Assembly: GCA_020740775.1 (NCBI GenBank)
Contig: JAHEWK010000017.1
Location: 496,001-560,000, forward strand
Source of the DNA: Ilyonectria destructans
Taxonomy: Eukaryota; Ascomycota; Sordariomycetes; Hypocreales; Nectriaceae
DNA: 64,000 nucleotides
Reading direction: 5' to 3'
Shown here: positions 23,360 to 34,672 of the stretch, in pieces
How the letters are laid out: the number at the start of each line of letters is the position of its first letter
Position numbering within the stretch: the first letter of the stretch is position 1
The notes under the pieces: model-generated
The model's database searches: none
Seen by the model: the letters and a program-made list of their open reading frames with translations, nothing else
Told to the model about the DNA's origin: nothing
Position numbers and translations under genes: made by a program

Positions 23360-24874
23360 ATGCAAAATCTACGAAAATGGCTTCTGATAATGTGTCTCGC
23401 CGCAGTCCCCTCTGGAGCGGCAGGGGAGAAGGAGTCGCTAGCCACTACGCATGCAGGAATGCCCGATTGCGCAGTAAGCTTTGATCCCAGCCCATGGAAC
23501 GGGATCATGCGATCAGACTCACTTACCATTCCCCAGGTTGAGTGTTTCACCCTTGCGATCGCCAATTCACCATGCTCGGCTTCAAACCAGACGTGCCCAT
23601 GTAATGACCACGTCTTCGAGACGGAGTTCGCAAACTGCGTTACAAAGGGCTGCACTGTCAAAGAATATCTTAGTATGTCCCGCAAGGATATTTCCATGTT
23701 CAGCTTGCTGACAAACGCGCTCAAGGAGCCAAGAATTCAACCATGACCGAGTGCGGCGCTCCAATTCGCAACAGGTTAGGCGGATACAAAGCAATGGCAT
23801 ACTCCTTACACATCATCAGCGGCATATTTGTTATCCAACGATTTTACCTTGCCTGGTCCAGTGATAATGGGTTCAGGATTGATGATTTATTTATCCTGAT
23901 CACCTTTCTACTTGGCCTTGCGAGTTTGTTTATCAATCTCTTTGGTACCGCCCCCAACGGCTTGGGCAAGGATATCTGGACCTTGCTCGATACCCAGATC
24001 ACCAAATATAGCGAGTTCTTTTATGTTCAAATGATCTTATACACCTTGCAGATCATGTTCATTAAGCTCAGCTTACTCTTCTTCTACATCTACATCTTTC
24101 CCAGACACCTAATACATCGACTTCTTTGGATCACTGTAATTTTCAACATCATCTACGGTCTTTTCTATTTTCTCATGGCTATATTACAATGTCAGCCGAT
24201 TAGCTTCTTCTGGGAGAGGTGGGATGGCGAGCATAGTGGACATTGCGTCAATATGAGCGTGTCCGCTTGGTCTCATGCAATAATCAGCATTGGTCTTGAT
24301 TTTTGGATTTTAGTACTTCCTTTTTCACAATTGAGGCATCTCAAGTTAAACTGGAGGGCTAAAGTTGGGGTTGGAATGATGTTCTGTGTTGGCACCTTGT
24401 ATGTTTTTCCCTAATACTAATTGATGACGGCACCTAACTTTCTTGTCTAGTGTTACAGTTGTCAGTATTATTCGACTAAAGACGCTCATAACCTTTGGAC
24501 CAGACACAAAAAATCCAACCTGGGACTTTGTGGAGATCACCAAATGGTCTAACATCGAGATGGATGTGGGTATTATTTGTGCCTGTATGCCATCTCTACG
24601 CTTACTTCTCGGTCGCTTCATCCCAAAGATTTTGGGAATCTCCCGGGATCGCTCAGCCAGGCTGGAGAGCAACAAAACGGGTTTGCGAAATGCCAGGAGC
24701 GTTCAAAAGACAAATGGCGAGATGGCCACCACGACAAACTGTCCTACAACGCCAGACGAAATAGGAATTGCCTGTTCGACAATGCAGGCGTTTGAGTTCA
24801 GTGAGAGCGATGAGCTGCATCTGATTCAAGTGAAAACCTTGAATCGTAACAGCTCACAGTCTAGCTTTCAATGA
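23360..24874 (+). CDS. CFEM-domain, seven-TM Pth11-like membrane protein
   Basis: Four exons (23360-23473, 23537-23672, 23726-24398, 24451-24874) give 448 residues. Signal peptide MQNLRKWLLIMCLAAVPSGAAG, then an extracellular CFEM domain with eight Cys: MPDCAVECFTLAIANSPC, CPCNDHVFETEFANC, KGCTVKEYL. Two of the introns fall inside this domain and removing them restores its spacing. From about residue 90 come the 7TM rhodopsin-like (Pth11/SAT4-type) helices: YKAMAYSLHIISGIFVI, DLFILITFLLGLASLFI, MFIKLSLLFFYIYIF, IFNIIYGLFYFLMAILQC, HCVNMSVSAWSHAII, VGVGMMFCVGTL. A cytosolic tail of about 100 residues follows. Family members sense surface or host cues and signal through G proteins; the ligand is unknown. 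Confidence 0.9.
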
Positions 24875-25481
24875 ACATAATTAGATTAGGGAATTCTGTT
24901 TGATATTAGTTTCTCCCCCTCGCTGATGGGCGTAATCATCGTGTCTCTTATGTGTTAACTATGGACTTCGGGATGGTGGAGGTTCTCATTTAATCTCAAT
25001 GCCCATGCTTTTTATCTACCAACACCTGATCTAAACACCCGCCCTACGAAGTGGAGAAGACCCAACCGGACGAACACCCAGACTTGGCCTACTGATTTTC
25101 TGATATAGAACCACCTGAAGTCATTGGATAAGTATTGCAAGGACCGATTTATAAGCCTCCCGCCGCCTGCTATAAACACCGATCCTTTGCACATACACAT
25201 AGTATGGATATTCTGTGTGCTCTCTATGCAAAATGCAAAACGCTTAACCCAGCTTAATAAAAGTCTGAAGGCATCGAATCTAATGTCTGATCCCACGTCG
25301 AGAAGAAAGACCCTACAATGTCCATTTGATCGACTTCCAAAATATCTAAATTGAAGGGACAACCCTGCTGAAAGCACTCTTTCGGTGACCCTTGGTCACC
25401 TGGCCGGGGTAGTGTTTGGGTGTCTACGACTGCTTCAGGGAACTGCTCTACGCCACGTTTCTTGGCTGATTTTCATGGGCA
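24875..25481. other. Intergenic region between convergent genes
   Basis: 3' flanks of the CFEM gene and of the Zn2Cys6 regulator. No gene seen. Confidence 0.45.
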
Positions 25482-27786
25482 TCACTTAGTCTCTAAGATC
25501 ACATGTCCACGGGGATGGATGGACTCACCAGCCTGCTTGGCCAATACGAATTCATTAACTTTTAGCAAGACATCGATAGACTTGCGACCCGAAGTGCTGA
25601 AAGCGGCCAGATTTCGGACTACTATCTGGCATTGCTCCCACGACTTGGAAATTTCCGTTTCGTCCAGGGAATTCCAGAGTGGAGGGTACAGGCGTGATAT
25701 TATAAGGACAAGGCCCGCAGTGCACGCGTCTACTGTCAGTTAGCTTCATCACGCATTCAACTGGGTTAATAGTGAGGTTCGGCGCATCTTACATAGTCCG
25801 TTCCACCACCACATGTCTGACGCGTCAGTCTGGTGCGTGTCGTGTACCATTTCGATGAGCTTTACTGCGGCTTCAATGCATGATTTCGCGCATTGTATGT
25901 CAAAGGATTCTATCAGTCCGTTTTTTGAACTGTGCATGCCAGTCGTGTCTACAGCTTCGGTGGTATTGTCGCCGGTAGTATCTGCTGTTAAAAGGCGGGT
26001 GAGTACTGGGCGATGAAGCACCAGTTGCAGATAAAGGAACCTATTTTGCTGTTACCACGGCTGACCAAAGAGTGTTTCCATCTCGTGCTAACCTGGCATG
26101 AAGCACATTTCTCTGAGTCTTAAGTATAAGCTGGTCCTCTTGAGTGAATGTCTCAAATGTTGTTGGGTATTTCCATGACAGGGACGGAGGAAGAGATTGC
26201 TCGAATCTAGTGAGTTGGGTGTGAATCTCCACAACATTATCTAGGCTGTAATGTACATCTGAGCCCAGTCCTGTGGATTTCTCATTAGTTGGGCTTTGAT
26301 GTAGCCAAGGCTTGTAAACCTTGGATAGAATGCCTTCCAAGATTCTTCCAAGGTGGACACTTTGCATATTAAACTGGTATTTCAGTCGCTCGGGTTCGGA
26401 ATGTAGGGAAGACATCCTATCAGCAGGTGTAGCTGAAGGCGGAGCAGGGAGATTTGTCGTCATATTCGGACGGCCAAATGTTAGGCTGACAAGCCTTGAG
26501 TCATCATGTTAGAACTTGACCAGATAACAGTTCAAAATACTCACATGTCCATGATAACACAGCCATACCAAGTCTGCCGCCGGACCTGCTTCTCGCGGGA
26601 TTCTCCAGACTGATGGCTACCATCTGCGTGTAAGCCCAGTCCTTGTGCCACACGACACGCGACGCCCACAGAGTTCCAGCATCGATTAGGAAACGGGGTG
26701 CCTTGCAGAACGAGTGCAATAAGTAGGAGAGCCTGAACAACGCCGACGTTGTTCATATCCAGAAGGTCTATGCCAACGTGACACTTGGAGCGGTTGAAGA
26801 ATACATAGATAGCAGCCGGCTTTTCTGAGGCGTTGAGATCTGAAAAGGTACAGCCAAGGGCGAATATGGCATTAAGGGCGCAGTGAAACACGCTTGAGCT
26901 AGAGTCAGCGCCTGGGGAGCTCCCTAGGCCGAGACCATGGTACAACTTGGGATCAGTGCCAGCTTCGTTGCCCGATTGCCATAAGCACTGGTAAGCGCTC
27001 TCGAAGGCCTCGCGGTCAAAGAATGGATAAAGGTAGTAAACCCTTTGGAAGTATTTTTGGACGAGATGATCTGCTACAACGCGGGGCGGGAGGGGATATT
27101 TGGCCAAGTTTGAATACGCAGACAGAACATCGCGCGGTTGCTGTTCTCTCACTTGGGGCGGATTGTTTAGAGACTGAGGACCTATCGGACCGCATGCTTC
27201 TTTTAGAAAGGAGACGGCAGATGAACCGCCGTAAAAGTTCTGCGATCGCTCCACGGAACCGTTCAGGACATCTTCCGAGAGCATGGTGCCCATGGCTGTC
27301 ACCCCACTCGCAGTTGCGTGAAGATCGTTCTCGTCGTGGGGACTCGCTGACGGCGTCTTGCCCTGATCACGGGCGATTTCCGAGCCCAGCGTCAGTGATG
27401 GACTTGATATTTGGCCCGTCGCAAGTTGCTCGGCGATTTCTTGCATTTGTGGTTGCGCGTGCGTGCAGGGTGCTGGCGCAGGCGTTTCCTTTTGCTGAGC
27501 GGAACAAGCCTGCTCGAGCTCGCGAATGCGCTCGTGGAGAGACCTGGTGTAGCTGTGGGGAGTCATTGAGCGGAATGGCACGCATCAGCTGAGCCGGTGA
27601 GAAGACCTACTCATCGGTACAGGCGGTGCGAGAATTCGCTGCCGTGTAGATGCACTGCTCGAGACCAAGGGATCGATTGCGGCATGTCGAGCATATTGGC
27701 TTGCCTCCATCGCACCGGGACTTGCGATACCTGCAAGGCTCACAGGCCAGAGTCACCTTGCGACGGCGCTGGCGTTCGGGAGCCAT
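25482..27786 (-). CDS. Zn2Cys6 transcription factor, candidate cluster regulator
   Basis: Five exons (27786-27611, 27552-26545, 26494-26093, 26040-25793, 25732-25482) give 694 residues. Start ATG at 27786 (MAPERQRRRKV). The Zn2Cys6 cluster is near residues 15-45: CEPCRYRKSRCDGGKPICSTC with basic residues before it, followed by a linker and a short coiled coil (SLHERIRELEQACSAQQ) suited to dimerisation. The fungal-specific middle homology region covers about 200-550: YFQRVYYLYPFFDREAF, ALNAIFALGC, LLLIALVLQGT, RQTWYGCVIMDMLVSLTFGRP. It sits at the edge of the P450-SDR-BVMO-hydrolase cluster, whose promoters carry inverted CGG triplets spaced by 7 bases, which such dimers typically bind. The last exon end is the least certain; a further intron after KQAG is possible. 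Confidence 0.85.
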
Positions 27787-28693
27787 TGTGACCCGGGAGA
27801 ATGGCGGTTTCGAAGCTATCAATGATTCGAAGACGGAGAATTACTGCGGCTTTGTTTCTTCCAGGGCGTAAGTAAGTGAGCGCTGGCGTGTCAATACGGC
27901 CAAACACCACCTGCAACTCCAGACTCACAAGCGAGCTGGCATGCGGAAGACAAAAAGCCACTGGGCCACGCAACCTCTAAATACTTTTTTAGTGACTTGA
28001 CTGCACTGGACGTATAGTGCGGGGTGCATATTTACACTAACCACGTGCCGCGGCCCCCGCTCGAAGGGGCGAATTAATTCGTCCTGGTCTCGCTTTCTAT
28101 CGTATTTCTCACAGAAACCATCGACAAGTGTGCACAATTCCCGTCTTAAAGTGCATCTTGTAATGATGAATTATCCTCAGTCTGAGTGTAAGTCTGCAGT
28201 GTTGAGGCTGGGGTTAGTCACGGGAAGACATTAGATCTTGGGGTATGCGTGTTTGGGTTACCTTAGCATGGTGGCACAGCTCAATAGCATAGCTTCAATT
28301 AAGCGCCCCCCGGCGTATCGTGTGGCCAGAGAATAGATTGGCGGATGGACAGTAATCTGTCCAACATATCAAAGATAGGTGCCTTACAGTTAAAGGATTA
28401 TCGTATCGTGATGTCCTGCTTTTCCAGCTCGGATCATGCACTAAGTTCCAAGCCTCGTATACTTGACTCACCTGAACCGGCGCGTGCATCATTCGCCTTG
28501 ACGCTCAAGCTTATGTACATCTCCCACTTTTGGATAGCTCAAGGCCTCGAGGATATCATTTCTTGCCTTTTTATCTATCAACCTGTGCCTGCTGCCAGTC
28601 GAGTGGTCGTTTGTTCATCATGATCCTCGTACTAATATTGATACTAGTCTCTAACCAATAGTGTGGACGGTAGCCCTAACATAACTTCTCTCT
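27787..28693. other. Intergenic region, promoter of the Zn2Cys6 gene
   Basis: I looked here for CGG-N7-CCG and found none, so the regulator shows no sign of autoregulation by that motif. No gene recognised. Confidence 0.45.
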
Positions 28694-29797
28694 TCAAGCG
28701 TATACCCTGCCCAAGGAATGCTTATTGAGTAAGCTCACAGCATTCCTCTTCAAGACCTCAGGCGCGATTGTGGACCCTCTTGAGTTTGTCGCAACATAGG
28801 TGCTATAACTCAGCAGCACTGCATCAATGCCGTATTGTGGGACGTAGGGGAAGTCGGATCCAAATAAAAGGTTACTGTTCCTTGTAAAGTCTAGCAGTCC
28901 ATCCAACTGAGCTGTACTTGTGCTCAATGCAATGTCGTAGTAAAATCTAGCAAACGCTAGCTTCGCTTGTACGAGGTTGACGTTGGCTAGACTTGCGACT
29001 TCTGGAATACCAAGGCTGTTGATGGCGCGGCCCGCGATGAAGGGAATAGTACCCCCGGCATGAGAGAGAATAATATCCACATTCGGACAGGCACTCATGG
29101 TTCCGGTCATAACCAAGTCGACCGCAGCGCGGGTGGTGGCCAGAGGATAGTCGACTATAGGTTGAGGGATCGCTGGGCCGATGAAGTGAGGAATAACACC
29201 AAGCACAGAGGGGTGGATAAAGACAAGAGCTTTATAACGCTGCAGCCTCGCCCAAATTGGTGCAAATTCGGGATTGCCCAAGAGCTTTCCACCATAGCCA
29301 GTATAGACCGTAACACCAGCGCAGAGCTTTTGTTCTTTGTAGAGATAGTCGAGCTCGGCCAGGGTGCCATTGACATCCTGAAAGTCGGGTAGGACACCGA
29401 AGAATCCAATCTTAGCCTTGTACTTGCTTTGGGTTGAGTATTGGGCAAGGTTTTCGTTGAGGGTGCGTGCCAGTGTCCTGGCGACTTCTCCCGTTCCTGC
29501 GACGGGGACGCCTGGCGATGACACAGAAAGAATTCCTGGCATTCGTTAGCCTCAACCTTCACCAGTCAATATTTAGTAGTAACAAATACCCAACGACGTA
29601 TCAATCAAGTTCATGCTCTTGACTGCCCCCTCGAGGGTCCATACCGGAGTAGGATATCCCGATGGATCGCCACCGGCTGTTGTGAGGGCATCTATGTAGG
29701 CCGGCGGGAGAGCATGGAAATGTGTGTCAATGTGACCACTGTTAGCCACCGAAATAAACGTCAGGACAACGGAGAATAGCCGAGATGCTGGGCCCAT
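28694..29797 (-). CDS. Amidohydrolase-2 / ACMSD-like decarboxylase with signal peptide
   Basis: Two exons (29797-29590 and 29535-28694) give 349 residues. Splicing joins DTSLG to ILSVSSPG in the conserved beta-strand. Metal site His-x-His in GHIDTHFHALP, then HPSVLG, SHAGGTIPF and the catalytic Asp in LLFGSDFPYVP identify the aminocarboxymuconate-semialdehyde-decarboxylase-like branch of the amidohydrolase superfamily (decarboxylases such as gamma-resorcylate decarboxylase, and some hydrolases). The N-terminus MGPASRLFSVVLTFISVANS is a good signal peptide, so secretion or vesicular location is likely, which is unusual for a decarboxylase. An ATG at 29857 would add 20 further hydrophobic residues. 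It is divergent from the P450 and shares its promoter region and three CGG-N7-CCG sites. Confidence 0.85.
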
Positions 29798-30026
29798 TGC
29801 GAACAACAGAGCAGGGACAATAATCGATGTGAGAAGCAAGTAGTGGTAGCCGACCATGTTGGTTCTGATGCACTGCGATACGGTTTTTATGTTTTAAATG
29901 TCCCTATAAACCCTGTCCTTACCAAATTAGCATCTTTAAATCATCATCTCCCTGGTGTATGGCGGTGGTATCATCTAGACATCTGCTTCACTCCCTTTCC
30001 GCAGCCGTCCCGCGTCGCCCCACGTC

Positions 30027-30039
30027 CGGAGACATTCCG
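30027..30039 (+). promoter_or_regulatory. CGG-N7-CCG site 1 (amidohydrolase/P450 promoter)
   Basis: CGGAGACATTCCG followed by A. Inverted CGG pair with 7-base spacer, 230 bases upstream of the amidohydrolase ATG at 29797. One of eight in the cluster promoters. Confidence 0.55.
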
Positions 30040-30050
30040 ACGTGGTGATT

Positions 30051-30063
30051 CGGGTTTCATCCG
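30051..30063 (-). promoter_or_regulatory. CGG-N7-CCG site 2 (amidohydrolase/P450 promoter)
   Basis: Reads CGGGTTTCATCCG on plus and CGGATGAAACCCGA on minus, only 11 bases from site 1. The minus-strand reading fits the extended consensus. Confidence 0.6.
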
Positions 30064-30211
30064 ATGTGGCATTGAACCTACACGGCGAAGACGGAGAAAA
30101 TAAATCAAGAAAAAAAAGTACCATCGCCTGACATTGACATCAGCCCCTGGCTCTAGAATCTTAAGCAATTGAAGCGGGCATGAGAGCCGCTTAATTGCTC
30201 TGGGGTAGTGT

Positions 30212-30224
30212 CGGGTCCATTCCG
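30212..30224 (-). promoter_or_regulatory. CGG-N7-CCG site 3 (P450 promoter)
   Basis: Reads CGGAATGGACCCGA on minus. About 230 bases upstream of the P450 start codon. Confidence 0.6.
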
Positions 30225-30453
30225 ATGCCGAGTGGACCGACATCAGCGCAACACATGTGGTAGAATCGCTATCGTTAACCGTTGTCGGTATTGTTCCGGT
30301 AGAGAACTGGGGAAGGCCTGAGCATGTAGTAGTACGGCGCGTACGGTTAATCACACATAACTTGAAAACGATTCATCTTGCACATTCTCGTTGAAGGTTG
30401 GTGTTGGTTGAAACTCGCACGCAGAGCGTTTCTTAAGTTAATATCACGACAAG

Positions 30454-32143
30454 ATGATCAGTCAAACCAGCCAATTTCTCCCCCCATTCCTTCAGGAAAA
30501 CCGGACTGTCTCTATTTTTCTCCTCTTGACACTATCTGGCTTACTGCTTTTTGTGGCGGTAGCGGAATACTTCAAGCCAACAGGCAAACGAAGATTAAGA
30601 GATGGCAGAGAGTCTCGTCTTCCTCCTGGCCCCCCAGGTTTACCCATTATCGGGATGTTGCGTGGGATGAATGACGGACGCCATGACCCAGACCACAAAT
30701 TCGTATGCAATGCCCAAATCGTTTGTTGCAATATACTGATTGAATTGCAGCTCCTAGAGATCACCAAATATGGCGAAATGACGACGGTCCATTTAGGATC
30801 CAAGACCTGGATCTTCCTCAATAGCCATCGCGTTGTATCGGAGATAATTGCGAAACGCGGGAGTGCGACGAATACACGGTCTCCTATGCCCATCTCAAGC
30901 GGTATTGTTAGCCACGATCGCAGGTCTCTCATTCTCCCTCAAGAGGAGTGGACCGAGCGACGACGCGTCATGCACAGCCTTCTCAGCGGCACTGCCTTGA
31001 AACAGTATGGCGAGTGGCAAGAGCTCGAAAGCACCCAAATGATGGCCGAGTACTTGTTCAAACCTCAACTTTGGTACAAGCACCATTACCGATATGCGAA
31101 TTCGGTGGTGCATCGGATCACCCTCGGCGAGCGACTGGGCAAGTCGACACAGGAACTGGCTGATCTCCAGAACTGCGTGACATTCTTCGTTGGCAGTATT
31201 GGATCAAGCATCATCGATTGGTTCCCCGACCTGGCCAAATTGCCCAGATTCTTGCAACCCTGGCGGCCTCATTGGGAAGCCCTGGGAGAATGGAACTATA
31301 ATGTCTTTAACTCCTGGTGGGTTCCAGCTAGGAACCAAGTTGAGGATGGGACTGCGCCCCCGTCCTTTGTGCGAGACGTTCTGTTGAATAAAGACACTAG
31401 ATACAAGGGGAACGACGAGGACTGCATGTACCTTGCTATGCAACTGGTCGAGGCTGGAAGCGATACCACTCGAGAAGCACTCAACATTATGGTCATGGCA
31501 ATGCTGGAATATCCCGAGCCTTTCTCCAAGGCAAGAGCTGATATTGATCGAGTTTGTGGTACTGGAGAAGACGCACGCCTTCCAGTACTGTCAGATATGG
31601 AAGATCTACGATTTATCTGTGCCATAGCCAAGGAGATGTTGCGCTGGCGACCCATCTTCATCCTGACCCCAGACCATGTCGCATCTCAGGACCTTGAATT
31701 TGAAGGATATCGGTTCCCTGCTGGCACCGGCTTTGTCATCAACGAAGTCCCCGTCAGCAACGAGTGCGAGAACCCGGAGATGTTCTATCCAGAGAGGTGG
31801 ATGAACGGTCATGAGACAGACATTAGTCATGGATTATGGCAGTTTGGAGGAGGGCGCCGGATTTGTGTGGGATATCGCTTGGCACAGAGGAGCCTTTTCA
31901 TCAACATCGCGAGACTTATCCAGTGCTTTGACTTCAAACCGGTTGGTCTACCCTGTCGACTTTAAAATGTGTTGCTAATATACACAGGACGGTCCATACA
32001 ACCCGAAGGTCCTCAACCAAGAGTCGACGGACGAGCCATTTCCCGTCAAGGCTACTATTCGCAGCTATGGCTACGGAGAGATCATCATCGAGGAAGCCAC
32101 AAGGGCTGGAGTTCTGGAGGATGCTAAAATGGTTCGAGAGTGA
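30454..32143 (+). CDS. Cytochrome P450 monooxygenase (microsomal)
   Basis: Three exons (30454-30702, 30751-31941, 31988-32143) give 531 residues, the usual length. N-terminal membrane anchor (VSIFLLLTLSGLLLFVAVAEY), Pro-rich hinge RLPPGPPGLPIIG, I-helix oxygen motif MQLVEAGSDTTREAL, K-helix ExxR in KEMLRWRP, PERF-like FYPERWMNG and heme loop FGGGRRICVGYRLA with the thiolate Cys. Removing the first intron restores HKF|LLEITKYGEM; the third exon supplies the C-terminal beta sheet. General resemblance is to fungal P450s of the O-methylsterigmatocystin-oxidoreductase-like type, but the subfamily needs a tree. It lies between a divergent amidohydrolase and an SDR in a set of oxidative enzymes, so it probably performs the initial hydroxylation. 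Substrate unknown. Confidence 0.93.
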
Positions 32144-32817
32144 TATGGAAGACTCGGAGCTGTTGATGGAGCTTGTAGTTCTTAAGCACAAGGAGTTGCT
32201 AGTTCTCAATGAGTACGAAGTAGACAGTAAAGGAATGAGATGATATGAACGAGGCTACAGTTCTAAGTTCAATACTCATTCAGTCCTTTTGGTTTTATGG
32301 ATTATATTTCAGTCACCCCACGCCTCGCGGTTTATAAATGTTCTGTCTTACCATATTGCCATTACTCAAGGAAGATAAATTCGTTTCCTCTTTCTTTACT
32401 ATATATCTGTCTGGACTTCATGTCTTTGGTGTACTCGACATACCTGGTATTTTTGTGAATACCTACCTACTCAAGCCTCGCCTTGGGGGCAGCATGTCTC
32501 TTCTAAGAACGTACCCTGCGACCAATCGATAGAGCTAAATTGGAATCGGGGACAATGGATTTCCGATGAATCTAAGCAGCCACGTAACCAGCGACAAATA
32601 ACGTTCACCCAGAGCACCCGCCTTTGTCTCAAGTTAATCCTTCGGTGGTAACCGGAATCATCCCGACATCCGAGGCTTAATGCCTTGTTTCCTTTCTTCG
32701 CTGCTGCCAATCAACTTGAATATATGAAACGTCCTTCCTCTTAGCCGTTATGACAACGTACATCAATAACAACGTAGGTCAACTCTTTATCCCGATCATC
32801 TTCATATCATTTTCATC
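32144..32817. other. Intergenic region, SDR promoter
   Basis: 3' flank of the P450 gene and promoter of the SDR. Holds one CGG-N7-CCG site at 32653-32665; nothing else recognised. Confidence 0.5.
32653..32665 (+). promoter_or_regulatory. CGG-N7-CCG site 4 (SDR promoter)
   Basis: CGGAATCATCCCG followed by AC, 153 bases upstream of the SDR start. The surrounding context, ACCGGAA...CCCGAC then CCGAGGCTT, is closely matched at site 7, where ACCGGAA...CCCGAC is followed by CGAGGCTT. Confidence 0.65.
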
Positions 32818-34028
32818 ATGTTGCTTCCCCGGGAAGGATTTACGGCCGATTTCGTTGGCAGAATTGTTCGAAGCAGCATTCTAAATCCCATCATTTCCAT
32901 TCCATTGGCACTTAGTATCCACTGGGGACCATCAAATGACTCGACTCCTCCAGTTTGGCGCCCAATTCTGGAACAAGCTCGAGTGTTCACATACTTTGTC
33001 GCCACCTGTGGTGCTTTATTGCACGCCACCGAATTTCTCAACAAACAGTACCACAACAACTGGACAAGCAGTTCGCATTGGGATTGGCGGGAAGAGATCG
33101 TCGTTATTACAGGCGGGAGCAGCGGTATAGGGGCCAGCCTCGCTCAGCAGCTCCACGCTCGCAATCCCCACACAAAGATCGTGATTATTGATTACGTGCC
33201 ATTGACATGGAGCCCTCCAAGTGGGTCCCAAGTTCACTACTATCAGTGTGATCTGAGCCAAGCCTCTGGCATTCAGATGGTTTGCGAGAAAATTCGACGA
33301 GAGGTCGGTCACCCTACGGTTCTTGTCAACAATGCCGGGATTTGTCGCGGTTTCACAGTTTGTGACGGCTCCTATACCGATGTAGAGGTCACGATAAAAA
33401 CAAACCTCATCGCGCCATTCTTGCTGGTCAAGGAGTTCTTACCAATCATGGTGCGATCCAACCACGGCCACATTATTAACATCAGTTCCATGAGTGCTTT
33501 CCTTCCGCCGAGCAAAGTAGCCGACTACGCGGCAACTAAAGCGGGCTTGATAGCTTTACATGAAGTGAGTAGTCCATACAAATAAGCAAAGTCTTGTTTT
33601 TCTCTCCAAGCTAAAACTGTCATCAGGCATTACAGCTAGAGCTCAAATTCGCGCACAACGCACCTCGAGTAAGATTGTCGCTCGCGATGCTCAGCTTTAT
33701 TCGTACGCCTTTGTTCAAAGGCGAAACAAGGCAATCGGCATTTTTGTTCCCAGTCTTGGATGTGAACACTGTGAGCGAGTCACTCGCAGAAATTCTCTAC
33801 AGTGGATACGGGAAGACTATCTACCTGCCGGGGATCATGCGATATGTCGCTATGCTGGTAATCGACCGCTTTAATATTTACTCACAAGTCATCGTTCAGT
33901 GCTAATATTCTGGGCAGAAAGGAGGACCAGAATGGATTTGGCGTGCAGTACGAGAGGGAACAAATAAACTAGCTGTAGACTTCAAAGGACGACAGGAGGT
34001 TTCCGCAAAGACAGGAGGAATGCTCTAA
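32818..34028 (+). CDS. Short-chain dehydrogenase/reductase (17beta-HSD11-like)
   Basis: Three exons (32818-33564, 33627-33857, 33918-34028) give 362 residues. A hydrophobic N-terminal third (SILNPIISIPLALSI, FTYFVATCGALLHA) precedes the NAD(P) motif VVITGGSSGIGASLA near residue 98, then NNAGI, INISSMSAF and the catalytic YxxxK in DYAATKAG. The layout, an N-terminal membrane or lipid-droplet anchor followed by a classical SDR, is that of the 17beta-HSD11/retinol-dehydrogenase-like group, which interconverts lipophilic secondary alcohols and ketones. In this cluster it would supply the ketone used by the flavin monooxygenase next door. The last exon after YVAML is short and ends in GGML. Confidence 0.9.
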
Positions 34029-34335
34029 TCCCAGAGCTGCGAACTATAAACCACGCCGTTGTTAATTAGATATTTGAATCATGTTTATTTCTACATATTT
34101 TATCTACGAGCCGTCTAAGCTCAAAGGATTCTAAAGTAAATTGGCAGCCGTAAACCCCATGCGAGAAGCAAACTCTTCTCACAATCGCACCGCTACGCCG
34201 ACCACGACAGGCACCGCGCCCGAGAAGCGACCCGCGATGCAGCTTCACCGCTGCGTAGAATAATTTGGTGTGCCAACCCATAGAAAGTGTACTCGAAGAC
34301 GCAGTGTCACCTGCATGAAATGAGAGACTCGATAG

Positions 34336-34348
34336 CGGAATGCTCCCG
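34336..34348 (+). promoter_or_regulatory. CGG-N7-CCG site 5 (BVMO promoter)
   Basis: CGGAATGCTCCCG followed by A; perfect fit to the extended consensus CGGAAYNNMCCCGA. Confidence 0.6.
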
Positions 34349-34354
34349 AAGTTT

Positions 34355-34367
34355 CGGAGACAACCCG
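34355..34367 (+). promoter_or_regulatory. CGG-N7-CCG site 6 (BVMO promoter)
   Basis: CGGAGACAACCCG followed by AC; 19 bases (about two helical turns) after site 5, start to start. Confidence 0.6.
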
Positions 34368-34672
34368 ACATAACCCTACAGGTCGAAGATACACCCGCCT
34401 TCGGGATGAGGTGACGAATAACGGCATTGCCTTAGGACTCGGGTGAAATTTGACCGCGGCACCGAAAGTCCGCTGCCAGTGCTTTCGTTTCCATGTTAGC
34501 GAGCAGCATTGCGTCCCCAGATCAGATCATCACATGCCGATATCACATCTATAGATATATATATCACCACTAGGAGTACAAGTTTAAAGGGCAAGCACTC
34601 TCTCTTCCTACTTTGCACTTCCACGAAACTCCAATATCAATAACAATTAACTGCTTCAACATAGAACTTAAG

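Larger units (their letters stand above)
34029..34672. other. Intergenic region, BVMO promoter
   Basis: Contains CGG-N7-CCG sites 5 and 6 within 32 bases, about 310-340 bases upstream of the monooxygenase ATG, and an atatatat tract near 34550. No gene. Confidence 0.5.
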
